64,000 nucleotides of DNA. Origin: Corallococcus soli. GTDB taxonomy: Bacteria > Myxococcota > Myxococcia > Myxococcales > Myxococcaceae. Shown here piece by piece: positions 9,747 through 18,193 of the stretch. The position numbers and the translations under genes were made by a program. Location: positions 1-64,000 of the forward strand of contig NZ_JAAIYO010000015.1 in assembly GCF_014930455.1 (NCBI RefSeq), given 5' to 3'. The notes below the pieces were generated by a model. The model made no database searches. It had not been told where the DNA came from and saw nothing but the letters and a program-made list of their open reading frames with translations. Numbering within the stretch: the first letter of the stretch is position 1; every line of letters begins with the position of its first letter.

Positions 9747-9798
9747 GGTCCTCTTCCCGCCTTCCATTGCACGCCCCGGGCGCCATCCGACGCCGGGC

Positions 9799-9868
9799 AA
9801 AAAAAAGGGCCGCCCCCGTGTTGGAGGCAGCCCGTTTGGCTTCAGGGGGCCGGCTTCAGGAGCCGGCC
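9799..9868 (-). terminator. Tandem hairpins and T8 tract ending the rpmI-rplT unit
   Basis: Reading leftward from the rplT stop there are two hairpins. The first is a perfect 8-bp stem (9868-9861 with 9855-9848). The second is an 8-bp stem with one G-U pair (9833-9826 with 9814-9807), followed immediately by eight Ts (9806-9799). The second is a canonical Rho-independent terminator and separates rplT from pheS. Confidence 0.88.
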
Positions 9869-9873
9869 GGGTC

Positions 9874-10221
9874 TCAGGCTGCCTTCGCGATGTTGGCGAC
9901 GGCGGCAAAGCCCGCGGGGTCCGCGATGGCCATGTCGGACAGGACCTTGCGGTCCAGGCCGATCTTCGCCTTCGCCAGCCCGGCGATCAGCTTCGAGTAG
10001 GACAGGCCCACCGTGCGCGCCGCCGCGTTGATGCGGACGATCCACAGCGAGCGGAAGTTGCGCTTGCGCACCGCGCGGTCGCGGGTGGCGTAGTCCAGGG
10101 CGCGTTCCACGGCCTGGTTGGCGCGCTTGTAGCAATTCTTGCGGCGGCCGCGGAAACCCTTGGCCAGCTTGAGAATGCGATTACGACGACGACGAGCCTT
10201 GAATCCCTTTTTGACGCGCAT
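9874..10221 (-). CDS. rplT: 50S ribosomal protein L20
   Basis: A 115-residue protein with the typical basic N-terminus [13 protein letters not shown] and the conserved [20 protein letters not shown]. It binds 23S rRNA early in large-subunit assembly and in several bacteria represses its own operon. It lies 92 bases downstream of rpmI and is followed by a strong terminator. Confidence 0.98.
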   Translation of the reverse strand: MRVKKGFKARRRRNRILKLAKGFRGRRKNCYKRANQAVERALDYATRDRAVRKRNFRSLWIVRINAAARTVGLSYSKLIAGLAKAKIGLDRKVLSDMAIADPAGFAAVANIAKAA

Positions 10222-10313
10222 GACACACTCCTGACTTCTTGAAGGTGACCCTGGGGTGCTGGCCTCACGCCGCTCCGCCAGGACTCACGGATGGTCCAAG
10301 CCCGAGGAAAAAC

Positions 10314-10520
10314 TCAGGCCCCGTAGGGGAACAGCTCCTTGATGACCTTCTTCGCGTCCATGTCGCGCAGGTGACCGGTACCCCGGTTGCCGCGCTTCTG
10401 CTTGGGCGTCTTGGAGAAGGTAAACAGGTGCTTGCTGAAGGCCTTGCCGAACTTCACCTGGCCGCTCTTCTTCACCTGGAAGCGCTTCTTCGCGCCACTG
10501 CGGGTCTTCAACTTGGGCAT
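10314..10520 (-). CDS. rpmI: 50S ribosomal protein L35
   Basis: A 68-residue protein beginning MPKLKTRSGAKKRF, the family signature, and ending in KELFPYGA. The start at 10520 is preceded by the purine-rich GAAGGAAGG; the longer open frame to 10625 is not needed. The 199 bases between its start and the thrS stop contain no gene, so infC, usual at this place, is missing. I saw no recognisable L20-type leader there but cannot exclude one. Confidence 0.96.
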   Translation of the reverse strand: MPKLKTRSGAKKRFQVKKSGQVKFGKAFSKHLFTFSKTPKQKRGNRGTGHLRDMDAKKVIKELFPYGA

Positions 10521-10719
10521 GGTCCCAATCCTTCCTTCTGCTTCCTGTCGGCACGGCAGCCATCGCGGCTGACGGCGGTCCACGACACACGGTTCGCGGA
10601 CGCTTTGAGCGGAAGCCTCTATCACTCTTTCGAGCCGTTGGGGGTAGCGTTTCCTACAGCCACCGCTGAAACCCCCGCCGTCCTGCGTACTCCCCGTCCC
10701 TACACCCCCCTACCCCGGG

Positions 10720-12648
10720 TCAGGGCAGGGCCGCTTCCTTGGCCAGCAGCGCCTCGAAGTCGGCGAGCTTCATCGACTTGAGGTCCTCGCCGCCATAGCG
10801 ACGGGGGGACACGGCGCCGGCCTCCACCTCGTTGTCGCCCACAACCAGGGTGAAGGGGATCTTCTGGAGCTGGGCCTCGCGGATCTTCGCGTTGAGCGTG
10901 ATGCCGCGCTCGTCCAGCTCCACCCGGTAGCCCTTGGCGCGCAGGTCGTCGCGCACCTTGCGGGCGTAGTCCAGCTGACGGTCCGCCACGTACACCAGGG
11001 TCGCCTGCACCGGGGCAAGCCACGCCGGGAACGCGCCGGCGAAGTGCTCGATGAGGATGGCGGTGAAGCGCTCGAAGGAGCCGAAGATGGCGCGGTGGAG
11101 GACCACGGGGCGGTGCGGGGCGTTGTCCTCGCCCACGTACGTCAGGTCGAAGCGCTCCGGCGCCAGGTAGTCCAGCTGCATGGTGCCCAGCTGCCACCGC
11201 CGGCCGATGCTGTCCGACACCGCGAAGTCGATCTTCGGGCCGTAGAAGGCGCCGTCGCCCGGGGCCAGCTCGTACTCCAGGCCCAGCGACTCCAGCGCGG
11301 CCTTGAGGCCCTCCTCCGCGCGGTCCCAGAGGGAGTCATCTCCCAGGCGCTGCACGGGGCGCGTGGACAGCTTCACCGCGTAGGTGAGGCCCACCGCCTT
11401 GTAGACGCGATCCAGCAGCTTCACGAAGCGCTTCACCTCGTCGGTGATCTGGGCCTCCGTGCAGTAGATGTGCGCGTCGTCCTGGGCGAACTGGCGCACG
11501 CGGGTGAGGCCGCCCAGCGACCCGGCCGCCTCGTTGCGGTGCAGCACGTCCTGGGTGTGCAGGCGCAGGGGCAGGTCGCGGTAGCTGTGCTTCTTGAAGC
11601 CGTAGAACAGGTGGTGCGACGGGCAGTTCATCGGCTTGAGGGAGAAGTCGTGCTCGCCGGACTCGCTGTCGAGCACCAGGAACATGTTCTCCTTGTACTT
11701 GCCCCAGTGGCCGCTGGTCTCCCACAGCCCCTTGTTGAACATCAGGGGCGTCTTGATCTCCACGTAGCCGTCACCGGCCGTGAGCGAGCGCATCCAGTCC
11801 GACAGCGTCTGGTAGAGCGTGGTGCCCTTGGGCGTCCAGAAGGCCGCGCCCGGCGCGTACGGGTGGAAGTGGAAGAGGTCCAGCTCCTTGCCCAGCTTGC
11901 GGTGGTCGCGCTTCTTCGCTTCCTCGATGCGCGTCATGTACGCATCCAGCGCCTTCTTGTCGAAGAACGCCGTGCCGTACACGCGCTGGAGCATCGGGTT
12001 GCGGTGGTCGCCGCGCCAGTAGGCGCCGCTGGAGGAGAGGATCTTGATGACGCCGATCTTCCCCGTGCTGGGCGCGTGGGGCCCCAGGCAGAAGTCCACC
12101 CAGTCACCGTGGGTGTAGAGCGTGAGCGTCTTGGCGCCCTTGGCGGCGATGTCCTTGACGATCTCCACCTTGAACTTCTCGCCCTTCTCCTCGAAGAGGC
12201 GCACGGCGTCCTCCATGGAGACCTCCGTGCGGACGAAGGGCATGTCCTGCTTGAGCTCCGCGTTGGCGGCCGCTTCGATCTTCTCCAGCTCCTCCGGCGT
12301 GAAGGGCTTCTCGCGGAAGAAGTCGTAGTAGAAGCCCTCCTCCGTCGCGGGACCGATGGTCACCTGCGTGCCGGGGAACAGGCGCTGCACGGCGCTGGCG
12401 ACCACGTGCGCGGCGTCGTGGCGGATGAGGTCCAGGCCCTCCGGGCTCTTGGGCGTGAAGATCTGGAGCTTCGCGTCCTCGTCCAGCGGGCGCGACAGGT
12501 CCACGTCCTGGCCGTTCACCCGGGCGAACAGGGCCGCCTTCGCGAGCCCCACACCGATGCTGCCCTTCACGAAGTCCGCGATGGTCGTCCCCCGAGGCGT
12601 CTGCTTCTGGCTGCCGTCGGGGAGCGTCACCGTGATGGATTCGGACAT
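10720..12648 (-). CDS. thrS: Threonyl-tRNA synthetase
   Basis: A 642-residue class II synthetase with a complete domain order. The TGS domain covers about 1-62. The SAD editing domain includes [16 protein letters not shown] and the downstream Cys/His set. The catalytic core contains [38 protein letters not shown]-type motif 2 sequence and a motif 3 [13 protein letters not shown]-terminal anticodon-binding domain follows. The ATG at 12648 gives the standard [13 protein letters not shown] start; the open frame continues upstream through tRNA-Val, which cannot be coding. A hairpin with a T-rich tail sits just before the start and could be either the tRNA terminator or an attenuator. Confidence 0.97.
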   Translation of the reverse strand: MSESITVTLPDGSQKQTPRGTTIADFVKGSIGVGLAKAALFARVNGQDVDLSRPLDEDAKLQIFTPKSPEGLDLIRHDAAHVVASAVQRLFPGTQVTIGPATEEGFYYDFFREKPFTPEELEKIEAAANAELKQDMPFVRTEVSMEDAVRLFEEKGEKFKVEIVKDIAAKGAKTLTLYTHGDWVDFCLGPHAPSTGKIGVIKILSSSGAYWRGDHRNPMLQRVYGTAFFDKKALDAYMTRIEEAKKRDHRKLGKELDLFHFHPYAPGAAFWTPKGTTLYQTLSDWMRSLTAGDGYVEIKTPLMFNKGLWETSGHWGKYKENMFLVLDSESGEHDFSLKPMNCPSHHLFYGFKKHSYRDLPLRLHTQDVLHRNEAAGSLGGLTRVRQFAQDDAHIYCTEAQITDEVKRFVKLLDRVYKAVGLTYAVKLSTRPVQRLGDDSLWDRAEEGLKAALESLGLEYELAPGDGAFYGPKIDFAVSDSIGRRWQLGTMQLDYLAPERFDLTYVGEDNAPHRPVVLHRAIFGSFERFTAILIEHFAGAFPAWLAPVQATLVYVADRQLDYARKVRDDLRAKGYRVELDERGITLNAKIREAQLQKIPFTLVVGDNEVEAGAVSPRRYGGEDLKSMKLADFEALLAKEAALP

Positions 12649-12670
12649 GGCTTGAAAACCCCTGCGCTGG

Positions 12671-12711
12671 AAAAGCCACGGGCGGCAGGCTCTTTGGAAG
12701 CCTGCCGCCCG
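12671..12711 (-). terminator. Hairpin with T-rich tail between tRNA-Val and thrS
   Basis: A perfect 13-bp GC-rich stem (12711-12699 with 12691-12679) with a 7-nt loop is followed, reading leftward, by TGGCTTTTCC. It lies 24 bases past the tRNA-Val 3' end and 23 bases before the thrS start. It may terminate the tRNA transcript or attenuate read-through into thrS. Confidence 0.75.
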
Positions 12712-12734
12712 CGAGATGGAACGCTTACTGATGA

Positions 12735-12806
<72 letters not shown>

Positions 12807-12895
12807 GTCGTGCGGATGGGCGCGGGGAATAACAGCGGGCTCCCACACCTGTCAAGGAAACACGAACGCGGGGGCTTCTCTTCCCGACGCGCGCC

Positions 12896-13582
12896 CTACC
12901 CCGCGTCCTCCAACAACACGCGGACCCGCTTCATCACCGCGTCGAACATGGCGGGCGTGAGCCTCCCTGTCTGGGTGTTCTGCTGGCTGACGTGGTAGCT
13001 GCCCACGAGCCACCGGCCGTCCGGCAGCCGGAACTCCGCGCCGTGGCCGAAGGCGGGCCGTGGCGGAGGAATGATGCCCCCCGTGCGGGTCGCGGACGCC
13101 AGCGCGGCGTTCCACCCGATGGCCCCCAGGGCGAGCAGCACCCGGCCGGGCAGGAGGGCCATCTCCCGGTCCAGGAACGGCGCGCACCGGGCCAGCTCCT
13201 CCGGCAGGGGCTTGTTGTCCGGCGGGGCGCACCGGGCGGCGGCGACGATGAAGGCGTCCGTCAGCTTGAGCCCGTCGTCGATGCGGTCGCTCCGGGACTG
13301 GTTGGAGAAGCCCGCGCGGTGCAGGCCCGCCATCAGGAACTCCCCGGAGCGGTCTCCGGTGAAGTACCGGCCCGTGCGGTTCGCGCCGTGCGCCGCGGGG
13401 GCCAGCCCCACGATGATCAGCCGGGCCTTCGGGTCGCCAAAGCCGGGGACGGCCCGGCCCCAGTACTCCCAATCCCGGTAGGCCCGCCGCTTCACCCGGG
13501 CCACCTCTTCGCGCCAGGCCACCAGCCGGGGGCAGGCCCGGCACGCGATGATCTCCTGGTGCAGCCTCTCCAGCTCCGTCAC
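12896..13582 (-). CDS. Type-5 uracil-DNA glycosylase (UDGb family)
   Basis: A 228-residue DNA repair enzyme that removes uracil and other deaminated bases. Four cysteines that would hold a 4Fe-4S cluster are visible: C14 and C17 in CRACPR, C118 in ARCAPP and C133 in ARCAPF. Motif 1 is [14 protein letters not shown] (about 59-72), which lacks the catalytic Asp of family 1, as is usual for family 5. Motif 2 is [12 protein letters not shown], starting at H197. The start is GTG and overlaps the stop of the upstream permease gene by four bases (GTGA), implying co-translation. Confidence 0.9.
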   Translation of the reverse strand: MTELERLHQEIIACRACPRLVAWREEVARVKRRAYRDWEYWGRAVPGFGDPKARLIIVGLAPAAHGANRTGRYFTGDRSGEFLMAGLHRAGFSNQSRSDRIDDGLKLTDAFIVAAARCAPPDNKPLPEELARCAPFLDREMALLPGRVLLALGAIGWNAALASATRTGGIIPPPRPAFGHGAEFRLPDGRWLVGSYHVSQQNTQTGRLTPAMFDAVMKRVRVLLEDAG

Positions 13583-14874
13583 GGACCGCCGGCTCCCCCC
13601 TTGTAGAGGTCGGTGCGGCGGTAGCGCTGGATGACCACGCTCAGGACGACCTTGAGGATGGCGCTGGCCGGCACCGCCAGCAGGATGCCCACGAAGCCGA
13701 ACAGCTCTCCGAACGCGAGCACCGCGAGGATGACCGCCACGGCGGACAGGCCCACCTTCTCACCCACGACGCGCGGGGTGATGACGAAGCCCTCCAGCAT
13801 CTGCCCCACCACGAAGGTCGCCGCCACCACCGCCAGCTGCCACGGCCCCTGCCACGACAGCAGCACGCCCATCATCGCGAGCACCACGCCAATGCCCGTG
13901 CCCAGGTAGGGCACCATGTTGCCGAAGCCGGCGATGAGGCCAATGGCGATGGCCAGGTCGATGCGGGCCACGGACAGGCCCGCCGCGTAGATGACCGACA
14001 GGATGGCGCCCACCGCGAGTTGGCCCTGCACGAAGGCGGACAGCACCTCGTCCACCTCGCGGAAGCGCTGGCTCACCAGCGCCACCGAGCGACGGGGCAG
14101 CAGGTCCTTGATGCTCCCCATGAGGCGCGGGTAGTCCTGGAGGAAGAAGAACGCCAGCACCGGCACCACCGACAGGCCCAGCAGCGTGGTCACGAAGCGC
14201 GCGGTGTTGCCGGCGAAGCTCGCCACCAGCCGCGCCGCCGTGGGGCCCGCGCTCTGGAGCAGCTCGGAGGCCTTCTCGCCCAGCTCCGCGGTGCGCTGGC
14301 TCACCAGCTCCGGCAGCGACATGCCCAGCAGCGACTCCACCTGCGGCACCACCTGGGTGCTGGCGCGCGCGAAGAAGCCGGGCAGCTTCGCCGCCTCGTC
14401 GCGGAACACCGGCACCAGGTACAGCCCCGCGCCCACCATCAGCAGCGTGCCCGCCACGAAGAGCACCGTCGTGCCCAGCGTCCGGTCCAGGCCGCGCTTC
14501 TCCAGCAGCGTCACCACCGGGTTGAACGCGTACGCGCCCGTCAGCGCCAGCAGCACCGGCACCGCCACCCCGCCGAACACCGACAGGAGCGCGAACACCA
14601 ACGCCAGCGAGCCCACCATCGCGCCGGACCACACCAGGTCCACCCGGCGCGCCGCCGCCTCGTCCAGGGCCGCGGGGTCGCCGGGCGGGGGCACGGGCTC
14701 CGGGTGCACGACGTGCAGCACGGGGGAGACTTCCGGGGGGGCCACGGACTCCAGGGCCCTCTGGGGGGCCCTCACCGCGCGCTCACTGCCTTTCTTGCGA
14801 CGTCCGATGACCGCCTCCTGGTCCCCCCATCCTACGGTGTCTTCGGCTCCGGATTGCGCGTGAGAACGGACCAA
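13579..14874 (-). CDS. AI-2E/PerM family membrane permease
   Basis: About 430 residues, with eight or so predicted membrane helices from about residue 85. The family pattern is complete: a long central amphipathic region (about 150-250), then helices around LSVIYAAGLSVARIDLAIAI and the conserved GxGxxxPYLG-like NMVPYLGTGIGVVL and VVGQMLEGFVITPRVVG. Family members export small molecules or move ions; the substrate here is unknown. The start is uncertain. The TTG at 14874 gives an atypical hydrophilic leader, while a strong AGGAGG (14819-14814) faces no ATG, GTG or TTG at normal spacing and instead an ATC at 14808. The gene overlaps the downstream glycosylase by four bases. Confidence 0.85.
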   Translation of the reverse strand: MVRSHAQSGAEDTVGWGDQEAVIGRRKKGSERAVRAPQRALESVAPPEVSPVLHVVHPEPVPPPGDPAALDEAAARRVDLVWSGAMVGSLALVFALLSVFGGVAVPVLLALTGAYAFNPVVTLLEKRGLDRTLGTTVLFVAGTLLMVGAGLYLVPVFRDEAAKLPGFFARASTQVVPQVESLLGMSLPELVSQRTAELGEKASELLQSAGPTAARLVASFAGNTARFVTTLLGLSVVPVLAFFFLQDYPRLMGSIKDLLPRRSVALVSQRFREVDEVLSAFVQGQLAVGAILSVIYAAGLSVARIDLAIAIGLIAGFGNMVPYLGTGIGVVLAMMGVLLSWQGPWQLAVVAATFVVGQMLEGFVITPRVVGEKVGLSAVAVILAVLAFGELFGFVGILLAVPASAILKVVLSVVIQRYRRTDLYKGGAGGP

Positions 14875-14998
14875 AGGGGTCGCCCGCCACCTTGCGCTCC
14901 AGGGTGCCGACCTGAATGTGACCTGGCTCCGCGTCCACCACCAGCCGCCGGGACGCCTGGAGCAGGATGGACTTCTCCGTCCACGGCCCCGGCGTCAC
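14783..14998 (-). CDS. Possible small GTG-start ORF upstream of the permease
   Basis: A 71-codon frame beginning VTPGPWTEKSILLQASRRL overlaps the 5' end of the permease frame. Its first ~40 codons have the strong G/C third-position bias of real genes here and read like a genuine protein tail. There is no convincing ribosome-binding site, and the last ~25 codons lose the bias. It may be a short gene or a decayed fragment. No family recognised. Confidence 0.25.
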   Translation of the reverse strand: MTPGPWTEKSILLQASRRLVVDAEPGHIQVGTLERKVAGDPFGPFSRAIRSRRHRRMGGPGGGHRTSQERQ

Positions 14999-15038
14999 CT
15001 GCGTGATCGGACTCCAGCGAGTCCATCACCCTGGCGCA

Positions 15039-15422
15039 TCACGGAGCGTCGCCTCCAGCCTCCGGCGCCGTGGGGCGCAGCTTGACCTTCAGCGTCACCC
15101 GCGCCCCGCTGGGCTCGTAGTAGGTCGTGTAGGGCCAGAAGCCCCGCTTCTTCACCTGCACCTGGTGGAAGCCGGCGTCGCCCAGGCGCAGGCTGCGGGA
15201 GGCACTGGAGAAGTCGCTGCACAGGCCCTGCTGCACGCCGTCCAGCAGCACCTCGGCGTCCGCGGGCTCGCATCGGAGCACCACGTCGCCGCGCTTGCCC
15301 TCGGCTGCGGCCATCAGCTCACGCGCCCGGGCCATCGTCGCGGGCTGTTCCTGCTTCGCCGCGCAGCCGGCCGTCAGCAGCGCCGCCAGCGGGAGCACCG
15401 CCGTCCACCGGGTGCGCATCAC
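15039..15422 (-). CDS. Small lipoprotein with PEGA-like domain
   Basis: A 127-residue protein with a signal segment WTAVLPLAALLTAGCAAK containing a lipobox (TAGC), so it is probably membrane anchored. Residues ~45-110 (VVLRCEPADAEVLLDGVQQG, then RLGDAGFHQVQVKKRGFWPY) follow the beta-strand pattern of PEGA/carboxypeptidase-like surface repeats, including the 'V-x-L-D-G-x' turn. The start is either GTG 15422 or the adjacent ATG 15419. This start overlaps the stop of the 38-residue ORF upstream (TGATG), suggesting translational coupling. Function unknown. Confidence 0.75.
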   Translation of the reverse strand: MMRTRWTAVLPLAALLTAGCAAKQEQPATMARARELMAAAEGKRGDVVLRCEPADAEVLLDGVQQGLCSDFSSASRSLRLGDAGFHQVQVKKRGFWPYTTYYEPSGARVTLKVKLRPTAPEAGGDAP

Positions 15423-15535
15423 GGCGCCACGGTCGGTTCGACGGGGCGCTCCGACACGCCCGTCGCAGGGACCTTCCGCGTCTGGAGCGTCTTGTCCCCC
15501 AGCAGCAGGCAGTGCATGGCGCGGTTCAGGAGCAT
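15419..15535 (-). CDS. Hypothetical 38-residue protein
   Basis: The frame MLLNRAMHCLLLGDK… has strong G/C third positions throughout. Its ATG is preceded by CGAGGA at good spacing. Its TGA overlaps the lipoprotein start. It sits between the LPP20-like gene and the PEGA-like lipoprotein on the same strand. A short hydrophobic start (about 1-12) is followed by a polar, proline-containing tail. No family recognised; it could be a leader peptide coupling translation of the next gene. Confidence 0.5.
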   Translation of the reverse strand: MLLNRAMHCLLLGDKTLQTRKVPATGVSERPVEPTVAP

Positions 15536-15567
15536 CGGCGTTCCTCGGGCTGCCGCGAAACCGGCGG

Positions 15568-16398
15568 CTACTGCGTGACGATGGCGACGCGGCCCTCGGC
15601 CAGGAAGCGCGTGTTCACCTCGGTGAGCGCGCGGGCCCCTTCCGCGCTCAGGACCAGGTCGGAGCCCTGGAGCTCCGCGACCTTCACCACCAGCGGCTTG
15701 TCCCCCACCAGCGAAGCCTTCTTGGCGGCGTCCAGGCTGTCGAACCAGGCCGCCACGCCCGTGGCGCTCCGGGCTTCTTCCGTGAGCACCGTCGCGCCGT
15801 AGAGCGGCTTGCCCGCCGCGTCCACCAGCCGGGGCGCGAGCACGGGCTTGAGGCCCAGCCCTCGCGCGTCCACGACGAGGCCGGTGTATTTCTTCGCGCC
15901 GTCGGCGTTGAGCACGATGGCCGCGTCCTGCGCGGGGATCAGCGCCGCGGAGAGCGCCGCGAGCGGGACCTCCACGTCCAGTTCCACGCCGCTGTCGGAG
16001 AAGTAGCGCCGGGCCACGACCTTGTAGCCCTTGATGGCGCCCTCGACGCGGCCCTTCACCTCCTCGCGCGCCCACTCGTCGGCCACGGTGCGGCCGGCGC
16101 TCACCTGGATGCCCTTGGCCCGCTCCAGCAGGTTGCGGAACGCGTCCATCTTCGCGGCGCGCTCGGCGCCCAGTCGCGCCTGCGCGGGATTGGCCGCCTT
16201 CAGGTCCGGTGCGCCGGAGCCCGTGGCGCGCAGCACCTGACCTTCCCAGTTGATGCCGGGAGCGCCAGGCGCGGCGACGGTGCGCGCGGCTTCACCCGCG
16301 GCGGGTGTGGTGGCGGGTGCGGCGACCTTCGCGTCCTTGCCCTGGCCCAGCGCCGTCAGCGGCACGACCAGCAACAATCCCCACAGCGAACGTCTCAC
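15568..16398 (-). CDS. Secreted LPP20/FlgT-like protein
   Basis: A 276-residue exported protein. It starts at GTG 16398, with GGAGGAG six bases upstream; this gives the signal peptide VRRSLWGLLLVVPLTALGQG, whereas the longer ATG frame has an Arg/Pro-rich leader. Residues ~75-190 resemble the LPP20/FlgT-N domain (RLGAERAAKMDAFRNLLERA, then GRVEGAIKGYKVVARRYF, then VELDVEVPLAAL). This is a fold found in surface lipoproteins and flagellar T proteins. Here there is no lipobox cysteine after the signal. It heads a likely three-gene unit with the 38-residue ORF and the PEGA-like lipoprotein. Envelope role inferred. Confidence 0.75.
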   Translation of the reverse strand: MRRSLWGLLLVVPLTALGQGKDAKVAAPATTPAAGEAARTVAAPGAPGINWEGQVLRATGSGAPDLKAANPAQARLGAERAAKMDAFRNLLERAKGIQVSAGRTVADEWAREEVKGRVEGAIKGYKVVARRYFSDSGVELDVEVPLAALSAALIPAQDAAIVLNADGAKKYTGLVVDARGLGLKPVLAPRLVDAAGKPLYGATVLTEEARSATGVAAWFDSLDAAKKASLVGDKPLVVKVAELQGSDLVLSAEGARALTEVNTRFLAEGRVAIVTQ

Positions 16399-16596
16399 GG
16401 AGCACTCCTCCCGCTGTCGCCGAGGATGCGGCGAGCGCACAGGAAACCACTCCGGGCATTCAAGGGGGCCACTCCGCGCGAAGTCAAGGCGACCCGGGGC
16501 ATGGGCGGCTCCACCGGACCCGACTTCCATGCGCACCGCGAACCGCCGGTGGCACCGCGCAGTCGCGGTGGCACACGCGGAGGGTAACGCCGAGCG

Positions 16597-16929
16597 TCAG
16601 TTCTCGTTCGCGTGACGGTCGACGTAGGCGTCGATCATCTTGCGGTGCCGCTCGGTGAGCAGGGTGAAGCGCACGCCCGACTGCTCGCGGCGGCCCAACT
16701 CCTTCCATTCGCGAACGACTTCACCCTCGGCGTAGATGATCTCCTCGGAGCCGGGGAGCTGGAACTGGAGGCCGACGCGACGGGCTTCGTGCTGGGGCTC
16801 GATGAGGCGCGACAGGCTGACGCCTTCCTGGCTGATGTCCGCGGCGCGGGTCATGTACGGCACGCCGCCCATGTACTTGTTGAGGTAGATGTCCAGGGGC
16901 GCTCGATTGGCCTTCCGCTTCTCGCTCAT
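16597..16929 (-). CDS. PilZ-domain protein
   Basis: A 110-residue single-domain protein. The second PilZ motif is clear as DISQEGVSL (about 32-40). The N-terminal RxxxR arginine motif is only loosely matched by KRKANRAPLD, so c-di-GMP binding is uncertain. The conserved beta-strand ending GVRFTLLTERHRKMIDAYV is present. Myxobacteria use many such PilZ proteins in motility and development. No same-strand partner adjoins; the FKBP gene is divergent. Confidence 0.85.
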   Translation of the reverse strand: MSEKRKANRAPLDIYLNKYMGGVPYMTRAADISQEGVSLSRLIEPQHEARRVGLQFQLPGSEEIIYAEGEVVREWKELGRREQSGVRFTLLTERHRKMIDAYVDRHANEN

Positions 16930-17168
16930 TGGCTCATGACCTCCGGCTGGTGCAACAGGCTGCTGCGGGGGTGCAGCGACCTGGAGGCACAGTACGGTCA
17001 GTCGTCATGCGCGCAAGAAAACGGCGTGATCCACGGCTGCGCGCACTCCTCGTTTTTCCGCTCGCTGGATTCTTCGCGCTGTCCTGTGCACGAGCTGCCC
17101 GCGCACGTTCGTCCCGCCCCTCGGGGCGCGTTGGCTATAGTCCCCCCATGCTCGTGAAAGGCGGAAGC

Positions 17169-17897
17169 ATGCGTATGCAGTGGATGGCGGCCCTGGTGCT
17201 GGCGCTCGGCGCTCCGGGCTTCGCCCAGGCACAGGCCCCGACGAAGACGTCCAAGCCGGCCGCTCCGGCCGGGGCCACCAAGGCCCCCGCCCCGGAGCTC
17301 CAGACCGAGGATCAGAAGACGCTCTATTCGCTCGGCGTGTCGCTGGGCCAGAACGTGACGACGCTCGCGCTGTCGCCCGAGGAGATCCAGATCGTCCAGC
17401 GGGGGCTCCAGGACGCGCTCACCGGCACGGCGCCCGCGGTCGACCCCAAGGAGTTCAGCGGCCGGATCCAGGTGCTCGCCAAGAACCGGCAGGCCCAGGC
17501 CAACGTCGCCACGCTGGAGCGCGCCGCCAAGGAGCCCTCCACCACGCGGCTGCCCTCCGGCGTCCTCTACCGCGAGCTGACGGCCGGCACCGGCAAGAGC
17601 CCCCGCCCCACCGACACCGTGAAGGTGCACTACCGGGGCACGCTGATCGACGGCACGGAGTTCGACAGCTCCTTCAAGCGCGGCGTGCCGGTGGAGTTCC
17701 CGCTCAACGGCGTCATCCCCTGCTGGACCCAGGGCGTGCAGAAGATGAAGGTCGGCGGCAAGGCGAAGCTCACCTGCCCCGCCGCCACCGCCTACGGCGA
17801 CCGTCCGCCCACGGGCTCGCGCATCCCCTCCGGCGCCGTGCTCCAGTTCGAGATCGAGCTGGTGGATGTGCCCGGCAACACCGCCATCGGGCAGTAG
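17169..17897 (+). CDS. FKBP-type peptidyl-prolyl cis-trans isomerase, periplasmic (Mip/FkpA-like)
   Basis: A 242-residue isomerase. A signal peptide (MRMQWMAALVLALGAPGFAQAQA) is followed by an Ala/Pro/Lys-rich spacer. The FKBP-N dimerisation helix region covers about 45-125 (TEDQKTLYSLGVSLGQNV). The FKBP domain covers about 135-235 with VKVHYRGTLIDGTEFDSSFKRG-type sequence and the active-site IPCWTQGVQKMKVGGKAKL. The ATG at 17169 has GGCGGA upstream and best suits the signal peptide. It should assist folding of exported proteins. It converges with the next gene at a shared hairpin. Confidence 0.92.
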   Translation: MRMQWMAALVLALGAPGFAQAQAPTKTSKPAAPAGATKAPAPELQTEDQKTLYSLGVSLGQNVTTLALSPEEIQIVQRGLQDALTGTAPAVDPKEFSGRIQVLAKNRQAQANVATLERAAKEPSTTRLPSGVLYRELTAGTGKSPRPTDTVKVHYRGTLIDGTEFDSSFKRGVPVEFPLNGVIPCWTQGVQKMKVGGKAKLTCPAATAYGDRPPTGSRIPSGAVLQFEIELVDVPGNTAIGQ

Positions 17898-17916
17898 GCG
17901 CGGCGTCCAACACGAC

Positions 17917-17941
17917 GGGGGCCCGTGCGACACGGGCCCCC
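17917..17941. terminator. Hairpin between convergent genes
   Basis: A perfect 11-bp stem (17917-17927 with 17931-17941) with a CGA loop lies between the FKBP stop and the stop of the convergent gene. There is no T-run on either side; it may serve as a bidirectional intrinsic or Rho-assisted end. Confidence 0.5.
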
Positions 17942-17950
17942 GCGAGAGCT

Positions 17951-18193
17951 TCACACCGGCGAGCGCACCGACCGACCGCCGAAGGGCGGATCCGCCATGA
18001 TCGCCTGGGCCAGCCGGTCCGCGAAGGCACGCCCCTCCCGCGCGAAGGACTCGCGCTCCTCGTCGTTCAGGAGCACGCGCACCTCGAACTGGACGAAGCC
18101 GCCCACCACCACCTCGATGGACAGCGCCCCGCCCCGACCGCGCAGCACGCGGTACAGGAGCGGGCTCTGGAGGAGGACCTCCTCGTCGCTCAC
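17951..18193 (-). CDS. Hypothetical 80-residue protein
   Basis: A small acidic protein, with no signal peptide or membrane segment. It starts GTG and overlaps the stop of the upstream lipoprotein gene by four bases (GTGA), so the two are probably co-translated. The sequence LSIEVVVGGFVQFEVRVLLNDEERESFAREGRAF suggests beta strands followed by a helix. The frame keeps the strong G/C third-position bias of neighbours. No family recognised. Confidence 0.7.
   Translation of the reverse strand: MSDEEVLLQSPLLYRVLRGRGGALSIEVVVGGFVQFEVRVLLNDEERESFAREGRAFADRLAQAIMADPPFGGRSVRSPV

Noticed and set aside
6975-10031. A 1018-codon plus-strand open frame opposite pheT, pheS and rplT
   Set aside because: It is antisense to well-conserved genes, its translation is His/Arg/Leu/Val-rich low-complexity, and such frames arise automatically in very GC-rich coding DNA.
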